DNA from: Theristus sp. LFF4_11
Taxonomy: Eukaryota; Nematoda; Chromadorea; Monhysterida; Xyalidae
Reading direction: 5' to 3'
Length of the DNA: 64,000 nucleotides
Assembly (NCBI GenBank): GCA_030248135.1
Contig: JASANC010002766.1
Coordinates: forward strand, 1 to 64,000
Part shown: piece after piece, positions 25,143-36,233 of the stretch
Layout: the number at the start of each line of letters is the position of its first letter
Position numbering within the stretch: the first letter of the stretch is position 1
Made by a program: the position numbers and the translations under genes
Notes under the pieces: model-generated
What the model was told of the DNA's origin: nothing
Database searches by the model: none
Seen by the model: the letters and a program-made list of their open reading frames with translations, nothing else

Positions 25143-27685
25143 TTTGCTGAAAATAACAAGAATTGAATTTCAATTTGAATACATTTTGCGTGTAAAAACG
25201 AACTAAAAAATGGTTGATTTTGCCGTGACTGACAGCAACAATGCCACAGTTTTGAACTTTTTGGCTCATGGAAATTGCATAATTTATGTTTGTTTGAAGA
25301 ATATAATTTTCATGAATCATTTTTTTGTTCATGTCCATAATTATTGACATTACTGTGTACTAATAATACAAATGTATATAATCTTCAGGGGTTACGGTAC
25401 ACTTGTTAAATGTCAATCACAGCTGACGCCTTTCTGCTCTTACAGATGAATTGTGCAAAACCAACAAAGTATACATGTGTGCCAGCAGGAAAATCTTACA
25501 GGCTATTACGCAGGTGAAATCACCGCATCCAAACAGGCGACTATGCTCCTTCGAGCTTTACGTGTTACTCGCTGATTTTGAATTGGATTCATTGATTGGT
25601 CCTACCAGCTCGTTCGATGCAACCAATCAGCGCGCAGATTCAAACTTTTTGTGTGACAATCTTTTAGCTGCATCCTTTTGTTTGTTTCATTAACATTGCA
25701 TAATCACCGGAGATTTGTTTCCTGTGCTTATGAAAACGATAAAATGACTCATGCACTTTTTATGTCTCATAAATTCACCGATTCACTCATTCAAATTGCA
25801 TTTGTTTTATTTTTATTGTAACCATTTGACCGCATTGCTGTATCAGGTTACAAAGTTACAAGGATTGAAAGGAGTTGTCAATCAAGTCAAAGAGGGTTTC
25901 AGCGGATATTGCCGTAAACTTATGAGTGCTTCTGACCTTTTGCGTTAGAATTTTTAGGCAGTTTATGCTGAAATTCGATACAGTACAGAACAAATCGCTG
26001 AAAGTAATTTTCAAAGTAAATCAAAGATGTTAGGACGAATAATTTTAGTTTGTTTTATTATGACCATTTAGCGCAGTTATAATGCAATATAGGATATGCT
26101 TCGAAGAAATTCAACGCATCCCATGAATGAAAAGTGAAAAAAATGTGCCGATATGAATTTTAATGAAAAATAGCGGCAACCTTTTATGAGATTTGTTGAG
26201 TGCGCACTTGAAAACCGCTAAAAGTCATTTTGCTGCTTGGGAGATATTTTAGCTCAATCAAACCGTTTCTCTGAGCCATAAAATCGAAATGAAAATTTGT
26301 TTTTCGCGTCTGCATAATCGAACCATAATTTTTTTGCATGTTTCATGGAGAAAATGCGTTTTTTTGTATTTTATGCTGCTAGCTTTTATTAAAAACGGTT
26401 GTTTCGACAAACAGTCAACAACAGGTCCAGTCCATAAGCAGCATGACCTGTGTTTACCACCGATTTGCAAAAAAAAATAAACAGAATTATTTCACGACCG
26501 AATCATTTTCGCAAATTACATTAGTATGAAATGAAAATGGTCCATTTACTGATTTTATGAAAAGCTTGATCGCTTGAAAATCCATTATCCACCATTTTCA
26601 GTTTCACAACATCTGTTGTAAAGGCGAACGTCGGTACCAATTGAAATACGCAGAAAAAAACTATAGCTCCTCCTACAATTTGCCTTTAAAAAACAGATAA
26701 AACAATCAAAATTTTGTGGATTTTGAAAGCTGTTCATGTAAAATTATTGCATTTTAGTTTGTTTTTCGGCATATCGTTTTTGCTTCACCCTAAACAAATC
26801 AGAGTACCAGTGAAGAGCACAATGCTTTAGTGGTTTCTTTGAGATTAAAATTCGAAAAAAAACTAAAAGCGAGAACCAACCGGTGACTTTTATCATCTTC
26901 ACGTCAAGAAATCTTTTCAAATTTTCGAACTGAGAAACGTGCACATATAAAAAAGGAACAAATCACAGGAACAGAAACAACGAAGGCGTAACAACAACAT
27001 GCGAATTTTGCTTGGAAACTGGCAAAAACACTTTTGGCAAAACAATCCCACAACTCAACCTACGGGCCTTAAACAGGCATTCGGGTCAAGGAGGGCGAAT
27101 TTGAATGAAAGAAAAATGCGTCTGTGTGGGTTTGGTTTTTTTCCCCTTCCGGGGGGGGGGGCCCCGCGGCCTAAGTATGAACAGCAAATTTTGATTAAAC
27201 GTAGAAAACTTTTGATTTCATTACAGTTTACCAATTTCGTGGATTTATGGGTTTTCTGAACGGCTTTTCAATCAGTTTGCAACGAATACACCCCAGCCGA
27301 AACCGTGCAGTATTCCTGAAAAAATGAGGCTAAAGATTACAGCACGAATTTATACAGCCAAAACCGGTTGACATGTTGATGTCACAAAATCCGAGTTTTT
27401 AATGAAACTGAACAACGAAAAAACAGAGAATTTCACTCAGCAATTAATGCAGTACGATCTTTTCGAGACCAAATTCGGTGGCGGACTCTGAGTTGGTGAT
27501 AATATTGACATTCGTAAAGTCCCAGTCACGTAACACAAATGTTGCACAGTGAAAAAACACGGAAAACAGGAAAAACACACACGAGATTTACAGCAGCGTG
27601 CGTGTCAACGTGTCTGTGCCAGTGTGTTTGTTTGTCTGTCACTGTGCAACGTTACTGTGCTGTAGCAGAACGCGCTGATTTCAAA
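25143..27685. other. intergenic, no gene seen
   Basis: AT-rich sequence between the Dbx start and the POLR3E end. It holds one CCAATCAG octamer (25623) and a G/C homopolymer patch at 27151-27171. Open frames are short and lack splice-site context. Confidence 0.5.
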
Positions 27686-30600
27686 CTAGCAGTTTTGCGT
27701 GCTCTTACTGACCCAACAACCACCGCACCCACCCACCAGCAGCGTGTCACTCACCAGCGAGACCGTTTTCAGTTCGGCTTCCGTGAATGACAGCGCTGCG
27801 CTGCTCAGTTGTTTCGCGCAAAACTCTCTGAGCGTTTTCAGTCGAAAATGCGACGTCGACCCTCTGGTGTGCAGGAAGTCAACGATCGCAGCGCGAAGCG
27901 CTGATTGGCTCCGCTGACCGGTGTACGCAAAGATGGACTGGTCGCCAATTGGTTGCGTTGCAGCGGTCGACTGTTTGGAGGGCTGAAGGGAAAAGAATGC
28001 TTTATGCATTGGTGCAATTTGCAAACCTTCTGCTAAGAAACTGTTAACAAACAACGAACTAATCAACAAAACGACAAGCAAATCAACGTTCACAGTCTCA
28101 CCTTGACGCCAATAAACCTGCCCGGCAGCTTCGGCAACAGCTCCACCAGTTGTCTGCTCAGATCTTCATCGCCAGCAATGTTCAGTCGTGCCAGCTCTTC
28201 CTGTTGCTGCCTTAATCGTTGCCGTAGTTTCTGAACGCTCAACACGCCGGCTCGATCGAACTGCCGACGAACAAGATCACGCAAATTGCATGGTTGCTGA
28301 TCGGCGGCTGATGCTTCAGTGAACGTTGAAGTGGATGCAACGTCAACGACGTCGACTGACTCATGTTGTACACTGGTGATCACCACTTCACTAGCGGACG
28401 TTCCGCTCTGTTGCGCTTGATTTGTGTAGCCGTTTGCAAGCCCAGTGGAGGCAGCGAATAAGCTGCTGCCCTGTGCACCACTCGTCATCGGGCGGTGCGT
28501 CGCTGCTGATTGGCTGGCGTTTGAAACGGGACTTTGTGGTTGGCTGCATTTGGCGTTGTGGTTTGTCGGTGGGTACATGCCGGAGATACGCCGTTTACGG
28601 GGGTGTGGCGATGTGGCGGCTGTTGGCGAGTGATATCTGTGAGAAACGGACAAACTTGTGGTGTCGAAAACGTGAAACTCAGCACATGACTCCAGCTTGA
28701 AAAGCACATCGTCACCAAATGATCACCACACCAATACAACGTAGCTAAAAAGACTACATTAAGCATTTGGAGAGGCCGGGCAACCACACAGAACAATCTC
28801 GATAATCTCGCCGACAAAAGTCACAACTCAACAATCTCGACACCCCCCCCCCCCCCTAAAACCACATTCACCAATCCGTATGTGGACAACGACGCAACTC
28901 CTACACAGCGTGCACACCCGACCGAGCCCGCTCGATCGGCCAAATTGCGTCACTACCTGTCCCATCTGTTGGGCGATGAACAACAACAGCCAATTTGTAT
29001 CACCCCCCAAAAACAAACAAAGCAACCGCCGACGCACTCTGACTGCGAATCGGTGCCGCTTCTAGAGCGACGCGGGCGACCGCTGGCGGGGCGACGCCGT
29101 CTGCTGGTGGCGATGGCGTTCGCACAGGCAGCGTGGCTGTCGCGCACCCACTGGTGCAGTTCCGACCAGCGCGCTGCCCACCAACGGTGGTATTTCTCGG
29201 TGAGCTCCGGAAAACTGAAAAACCAGACGTTTGCTGACGAATTCCTGGGGCAGCATGTGATCGTGGACTGTGCATAAAAGTTGAAAAAAGGATACAACAG
29301 AAAACAAGCAACAATTACGCCTACTAAAAAACGGTAAATCACCGACTTGTCGCAGAACATCTCATCTGCATCTTTTATGAATCGCCACCCGGCGCCCGGC
29401 ACAAACTGGCCGATGCTTTTCAGAATAACCATCAGATCGTCAAGTGGAATTTTCACAGCCTCTAGAATCTGAAAATGCTGCGAAGCTAATTTTTCTCCAT
29501 GTCGTTGCACTATCCAAAAACACAAAAACACCAACGCAACCGCAGACCTCTTTTCGTGTTGAGTATTGCGTTCGGGTGAAACAGTAGAGCTGAATGAGAA
29601 AAAAACAAACAAAATCCCACATTTAGTAAAATCGACACAAATCCATGCGCACTTTTTAGAAACGAATGAAAAATTAACCTCACCACATAATCGCGAGCTT
29701 TCTGCAGCGCTTCAGCCATCGTGCCAGTGAGCAGACTCACTGTGTTTGCCAAGAACACTCGTTCACTGAAACGCAAAGTTCTTTTGTGAATTTTCAAGTT
29801 GAATTCAATTTGGGCTGATCTAGAATCCTTCGCAACCATTATTCACCTTTTCACACACGTGATCTCAGCAAGCATAGTATCCCCTCCCCCCCCCCTTACA
29901 GCCTATAACACCGCACGCGCGTGTTGTGTGTGTGCATGCTTGCAGTGTTGTCGTCCGCATTGTGACTGTGCAACACAATTGCTTGGACTTCGCACAAGGA
30001 CTTTAGCGACGTAGAATCATGTCATGTGAATAGAATAAACCAAAAATTGTCGATCACCTTTTCAGCACCCAGCATCCATTGACCAGCACTGCAATTTGGT
30101 CCAGTATTTTCAGCGTTTCTGCATCGTCGGTGTCGGCAGGCAGGACACTTTTTATTTCATCCCACGTGAAGACTTGTACTGAAAGAAAAAAGCTCTGCGA
30201 TGCTAAAACAAGCCGACTGCTATTGGCTCCTTTTTAGATTGAGGCGCCCTGACTGGGCACATCGTACAGTAATAAGCTAGATTTTGAAAACAAAAAAGTT
30301 GCGCCACACGGAAAAGTGAGCGTTACTACAGTAAAACGAGTAGAAACTTGACCTAATTTCAGCTTGACCAATTGACATTGACAATGAGCAGCGCGCAACA
30401 ATTAAAAAACGATGCTTCTGAACAGTCAACCGTAACTGACCCCGTTTGAAAAGTTGCACCAGCTGATCGTTGAACGGTAGCGCAGTGAGCGAATGCAGCG
30501 TCGCTTGTGGCGTGCCGGATGGAATGTTGGCGCTGAAAGTACGAACAACACAACTATTGGAATGTCGTGCTTTGGTATTCGGTCAATCAGCGGAACGTGG

Positions 30601-33600
30601 AGACTGTCCCCTGTTTCGTGGAGAGGGGCATCGACTGACAGCACGGAGGTTCTGCCGTCCATGCCATGATATCACCACTGCCAAACCAAATAAGTTATAA
30701 ATTCAGTAACACGATTAATGCAGTCAATCCAAAAAACAATTTCAATAAAGTTCAATGAAAATAAACAAAACAATTTACATCGACTGCTCTGCCGGTTCCG
30801 GGCAAACGGCGCGAATGATTTCTCTTGCGCTGATTTTGTTGGCCGAAATTTTCTCATTCGAATCGCCACTAAGCTTCGCTATTGGCGTTTGAAGCTGCTC
30901 GCGAAAAGCGTCGGTGCTGTGCGACTGAAAAGCAATGAAACAATGAATGTTGTTGAAAATCCATGGCACTGCGCTCGTCTGAAAACCGTGCACTTTCGCT
31001 TTCACACGCATTGGGCAAACAAAACAAACACGCATTTGGCAGTTCAGGGCAGGCAACCTGCGTTTGTTTCTCACAACGTAGAATTGAGTTGACACAAGAA
31101 CACGCATTTCTAAAAAAATCCAGAAATTTCTAGAAAACACGTGGTTGTTGTCGCATGCAAGTTCCCATGCACGCAAGTCGCTCCCAACTTCCCATCGATC
31201 GTCTCATTTTGGCCAAACTCAAACTTGCGAATTCTGAACTGAAACCCACCCACCAGCCAGCAACCTAAATTGAATCCAAATTTTGAACACCATGAACACC
31301 GCCGTACCGTTTGCGTGTGATAGGTCAGCCTGAGCCACGGGTCCATTTGGTCCAATTTGCGCATGGCCTCCAACTGTCGTTCGTGGCGACGTCGAGCGGA
31401 CAACTGCTGCGGCTCCTGACAGACGCTCAGCGTTGGCTTTCGGTTTCACTTTTGGAAACAAACCATCAGCGCAGATGCGAATTGAAAACTTTGATGTCTG
31501 ATTCAGCACTTTCGGACAAACGCATGCAGTCTCGCATGCTCTGTACTGTATTCTGCAAAAAATTGCCAGGTTCGAACAAACACACTTTACCTGCCGCGCG
31601 AAGCGCACACGAATCGCCTGCCCTTGCGCTTGTTGTTCGGTGTCGGATTCCGTGGCGCTCTCTGCGCTGCGATCTGCATGAAAGAACGAACTCATTGACT
31701 GTGCCACACGCGAAGACCGTACACTTTCGTGAACACGTGTGCACCAACGGCATTGCAATGAATGGCACACAGTGACAAACACACTGGCTAACGAACGAAC
31801 GCACAGTAAGGCCGCATGTGCGTTTGCTTGTTGTGACTGCACAACACTGTCAAAACTGTAACAACACGTGCATTTCTGCAGTTGAGTCCGGCAAAATGAT
31901 TGGCCACATCGAGCTGGTAAGATCAGGCAGTGAGCCCACTTTATAAGCAGCCATTTACAGCTCAACTTTACAGAGTGTCCATCCTAGTAGTGATGGTGGT
32001 GTCAGCTCAGTTCACATGCATCAAAAACAGACTGTGTCCGATGTCCACACTACAAGTCTTATTGGGTGAATTTGAGTGTGCGAGTGCGTGCAGTGTTCAG
32101 ACTAGAACTTAACCGACCAGCGCTTTGATCGAGCGATGTCTTCTTTGTGTCAGCTGACTTTTCCATGTGCCCGTAGACGGGACGGACGGCGATATAACCA
32201 GACAACGGTGTTATCAGCAGTGAATCTGCAGCAAAAACGACAATTTGCTAAACAGTGATTGGCTAGGAAGAACATGCGCACACGGTGATTGGTCGCTGTT
32301 GCACCAGTGTAGAACCTCACGCGAATTCTGTTGTCTCTTAATAAATATTGCAGCGCTTTGGCTCTTTCTCACACGTACGCACGCGTATTATACAGCACAG
32401 TAATACATGCTGCACGTTCACGCACGTTTTGACGCGTGCGTGCCAGTTCGTTAGGTAGGAGGAAGGAGGTAGGGCTTCAAAGAAAGTATTATTCGAACTT
32501 CAAAAATGGCATTGTTCAACTTGAACATAGATATTTTTGCACCAAATTTCGCATTCACCAAAAAACGACCCCCCCCCCCCAACCATTCGAGAACGTCGCT
32601 ACCGCTGCTGTGCACTGCTCTGCTGTGCCACGAACCGCAGTGCCTACGAACTGTTGCTGGTGGAAGCTGAAAAACGCTGATCAACAAAGTTTACTGTGGC
32701 CTGGATGGCAGCGGTGTTAAGGCCAGTTCATACTGACGTTATGCGGTGCTGACGTACGTCAAAGGCACGTCTCCATGGACGGTGGTGTGCATTGGGCAAC
32801 AACACAAAACGTAACCCGCCGTGCAGTGCCAAACAAACATACCGCCCGTATGAACGGTTGTATGCACAAAATACAAAACCTGACGTGACGTGCTGTGCCG
32901 CATACGCACACGTCAAGCATGAAATGGTCTTCAGACTCGGGGGTGTTCTCGGACTCGAGTCCCATCGAGGTTTATTTCGGCATTTGATGACAGAAAAACT
33001 CAATGGGCGCCCCACTTGACTGGGTTAGCTACCCCTACACTTTCTGGGTTAGCCCTGGCTGCAAACATCGTCTAAATTTATGTTCGAAGAAATCAGCAGT
33101 TTTGCCGCCTAGACAGACAGACCCCGGGTGCGTGTCGACGTTGCCGGTGTGCCGTGCGAGATCGTGCACACGCGACGACGCGAACGAACCGGATCGCTCG
33201 TCTTGTGCGGCCGTGATCTCGAGCTGCAAATGAAATGAATCGATAAAAATGGGAATCTAACAAGAAGACCACGTCTTCGTTCTGGGTGACGTACGTCGAC
33301 GTACGCCTGCATACGCCATACGTCTGGTATGAACGGGTCTATCTATACGTAGTCCATTAGAACACTGTGATCTCAGAACAAGCAGATTATATCCGCCTTT
33401 CGGTGCATTGATGTTCAAGAAACACGATCCACCCAGCGTGCTGCCATGCAAGTGTCGCCTCCGTGGCCCGGTGGTTAGCACGTTCGCCTTCAACTCAGAA
33501 GGTGACGGGTTCGATCCCCCACGGAGGATGACAAACTGCCGCCAGTGTAGCTCTCTACTCTAATAACTACACTCGTTTTCAACTAAAGCTTTCGGATTCG

Positions 33601-35310
33601 CTGCCCTGCGGGGATATAGCGACCGCAGGCCACCGAAACCGAAATCGGGCTAAGATCACTGGTGCCCCCAGGACAGAGCGGGGCTTAGAGGCTGTCCCCC
33701 TCACGTGGCGAGGGTATTGGTTCCACGGGATGGTGAGCCGTCCGTTCCCCAATCCCACCGGAGTTTGGTACCTTCGGGTTTCCGGAATCGGTGGGGGGCG
33801 TGCTTCAAATATTCAAAAAAAAGTGTCATCCACTGTCTACCCCACCTTTTCAACAAGTTGCTTGAATCGAGCATCAGTGACTTCGAGTTGTGACGGCGTT
33901 GCTTGTGGCTCCAGGGGATACTGAACGCAATGCAAAACTATAAGCGAACGTATTGCTTGAAAATATACACTCGAACTGTAGATTATAGGCAATCAGCTGA
34001 TTGGGTGACGCATGCTTTCTGTGCAGGAATTGCTGAGCAGGAGGCGGTGTCTGTCCTGCACAGAGCGCATGCATCACGTGATCACCAGCCAATCAGCTGA
34101 TTACATATAACCTAGAGTTCGACTGTAGTTCAACACATGCGTATGGACAGCGCCGCCTAGAGATGTAAGGGTCAAAAAAAAATTTTTTTTAATTTTTTTT
34201 TAAAGTAAAAAAAATGAGCATTTTTTATTTTTTTATTAAAAATTTTTGAAATTTTTTCTTTAATGTGCCCTGAAAATGCCGTTTTTGGCATAATTTTTCG
34301 AAAGTTCAACAAAAATTTTCTTTGACTTTACCTTGTCACTTAGTCTTCAACGCTGCAGGTGGTATTCTGGATTGATTTATCGACTGTTTTCAGCCTTGGT
34401 GAGTGATGATCGACTCGCGCATTGAAGTACTTGAGCGTCGCAAAGGCTAGTTCAACAAATTCCGATGTCGCTAAGGTGAGATAGAAGCAGAGAACTCACA
34501 TTTACGCATCGTTTTTCAGGATCTCGAAAGGTCGAAATTGCACTGTCTGCCACTGCAAGCGTAACTTCGTTGGTTGCTCGTTGCTGTTTCGCCTCGTGTC
34601 GTCAGCATGATCACACCGGTTTGTTGTTGAACTTGTTTCCGTGTTATTTGAGGTGAATTGAGAGGCAAAACACGAGACGTGATGTCGTCGGTGGGAAAAT
34701 GGGGTCGCCGAAACCAAGTCTGAAATTTTCACCCTCCTCCCATATGAGTGGGGGTCATATGGTAAGTCGGTGGCTCCTCAGATGGTGATATTCGGACTCC
34801 CTGAAAAATTCTGAACAACTTTCATTTAAAAAAAAATTTAAAAAAAATTTTTTTCAAAGAAAAAAAATAGAAAATTTTTTTTTCTTGACATCTCTGGCGC
34901 CGCCACAGTTACAAACACACTGGCTATTTTAACAGATTGTTAACAGTTTTGTGTTGTGTGTGCTTCGTCAGCGGGACTGAAATTACTGAGGTCGTTCCTT
35001 CCGGCCACGAGTTCACATTCAGACTTTGAGAAAAATGAAGATTCCCGTTCTCACCTGGATTTGGTAGACGGAAGGCGAGCGGCGGATTCTGACGTCAAAC
35101 TGAAAGTCATTGTAAATTTGAGGCACATTTTGGATGACGATTGTGGATATCAGTTGTATCAGTTACATTGATTGAAGTAGAGGTCGATTTTTGTTGGCCA
35201 AAATTTTGCTTGTTGTCGAGAAAAAGCATCCTTCAATATCAATCATTTTGAACAATACAAATTTTCCCAACACCAACCTCAGCAACCACTTCATCGTCTT
35301 CTTCATCCAT
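27686..35310 (-). CDS. POLR3E: RNA polymerase III subunit RPC5 (POLR3E)
   Basis: Sixteen minus-strand exons: 35278-35310, 35055-35099, 33846-33920, 33115-33223, 32118-32225, 31591-31673, 31308-31415, 30779-30924, 30441-30532, 30058-30178, 29684-29765, 29548-29589, 29347-29468, 29038-29214, 28102-28636, 27686-27982. All junctions keep phase, giving about 724 residues (the human protein has about 708). RPC5 forms a heterodimer with RPC4 on Pol III and aids initiation and termination. Family landmarks in order: acidic start MDEEDDEVVAE, FDVRIRRSP, YPLEP, TPLSGYIAVRP, AIRVRFARQ, MDPWLRLTYH, LTALPFNDQLVQLFKR, IAVLVNGCWVLKS, ARDYVLYCFTRTQYSTRKEV, GWRFIKDADE, then two C-terminal winged-helix-like segments ending GCGGCWVSKS. 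Exons 1, 2 and 12 are only 33, 45 and 42 bp. The exon 4 end (donor GTCTAG) is the least certain. Its introns hold a SINE and three DNA elements. Confidence 0.93.
32721..32857. mobile_element. small inverted-repeat element (GTTCATAC ends)
   Basis: Left end GGCCAGTTCATACTGACG and right end CGCCCGTATGAACGG are inverted relatives. A third, isolated copy of the same end (TCTGGTATGAACGGGTC) lies near 33327-33343, past POLR3E exon 4. I see no clear target duplication. Confidence 0.4.
33457..33820 (+). mobile_element. tRNA-derived SINE with 7 bp target duplication
   Basis: The first 70 bp resemble a tRNA, with box A-like TGGCCCGGTGGTTAGCAC, box B GGGTTCGATCCC, and CCTCCGT/ACGGAGG closing stems. A non-tRNA body of about 290 bp follows and ends in an A-rich tail (ATTCAAAAAA). 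AAGTGTC occurs immediately before (33450-33456) and after (33821-33827), the hallmark of retroposition. It sits in POLR3E intron 3, ending 25 bp from exon 3's donor. Confidence 0.85.
33968..34125. mobile_element. Tc1/mariner-like MITE
   Basis: Ends CACTCGAACTGTAGATTATA and TAGAGTTCGACTG, flanked by TA on both sides. The two halves are near inverted repeats (CAATCAGCTGATTGG, GCATGC, CTGTGCAG) around a short unique centre. It lies in POLR3E intron 2. Confidence 0.8.
34158..34896. mobile_element. hAT-like non-autonomous element with 8 bp target duplication
   Basis: GCGCCGCC is repeated exactly at 34150-34157 and 34897-34904. The ends read TAGAGATGTAAGGGTCAAAA and CTTGACATCTCTG. The interior is a distant relative of the 38729-40205 element (shared TTGAGCGTC, GGACTCCCTGA), with long A/T runs near each end. 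It is non-coding and lies in POLR3E intron 2. Confidence 0.8.
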
Positions 35311-36233
35311 ATTTGGTAGCAACTATTTGATAAAAAACGAAAAACGTCGAAAACATGTGACTCTTGACCAGCTGACAAAAGAAACAAAAAACTTTGTTTT
35401 AACCAACTTTAAAAAGCCTTTTCATCATTTTATAAACACCAAAAGCATCGCATGGTTGATGTCGTCAAAAGCGAAATATCAGAGCGTGAAAAAAATCCGA
35501 CGTTCGAAAACGAACACAATTTTTATTTTGCATTGTTCATTGTGCGATACAAACTGTGGAAACCAACCGTGAGTGAACACACAAAGAAAAACATGTGAAC
35601 GATCAATGCCATCAAAACAAATACGCATGCAGATTGATGATACAGAAAACTTCTGTGACGAACTATGCAACAATACCATACGATGCTGAAACAAAACCTC
35701 ACAAAAAAGTTTTCAGTTATTCTCAGGCAACTACCTAATCGCCACGCTCAGTTCAAAACTCGGCACATCAATCAGAAAAAGCAACCGCAACACCATTTGT
35801 AAACAATATTGAAGGAACGAGAGAAAGATGTTGAAGGATATTAACGGATAACGATCAAAAAAGAAATCGCGATATTGAAGGTACCAAGCAGAAGAACAAC
35901 GGCGAAAAGAAGGTTCATTGAGAAAACATAGCTTCGCAGTTGAACACCGATATAAAATAATAAAACAAACTGATCGTCATGCTCTGACTGACTGGAGCGA
36001 TCAGCAACAACAGCCAATCAGCAAGCGACCAACAAATTAAAAACAATGTGCTCAACTAATTACATTAAAAAAAACAAAGTTGACTCACTGAATCAGCTGC
36101 ACTGAGCTGCGCTGCGTTGCGCAAACCAGTCAGTGGGCCACATTCAAAAGCAGCCAACCAGCAGCTGATATCGTACAATGTTGAGAGACAGCTCTCTTCA
36201 ACTGCTCGATCAATCACCAATCAATCACCAAAC
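35311..36233. other. intergenic, no gene seen
   Basis: The region lies upstream of the POLR3E start and downstream of the SR-protein gene. A TAG acceptor-like site lies about 16 bp before the POLR3E ATG. One CCAATCAG octamer occurs at 36014. Nothing else is recognisable. Confidence 0.4.

Noticed and set aside
31219..31965. 248-codon open frame on the minus strand
   Set aside because: Only its central part (31591-31673) is a POLR3E exon. The rest is intron read through by chance.
32721..33343. A single transposon spanning POLR3E exon 4, bounded by GTTCATAC ends
   Set aside because: The span contains a POLR3E exon that fits the gene in phase, so the outer ends are more likely separate copies of a short element.
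33457..33530. Functional tRNA gene
   Set aside because: The A and B boxes are good, but the D and anticodon arms do not fold properly. The unit continues into a longer repeat with an A-rich tail and target duplication, so it is a SINE head.
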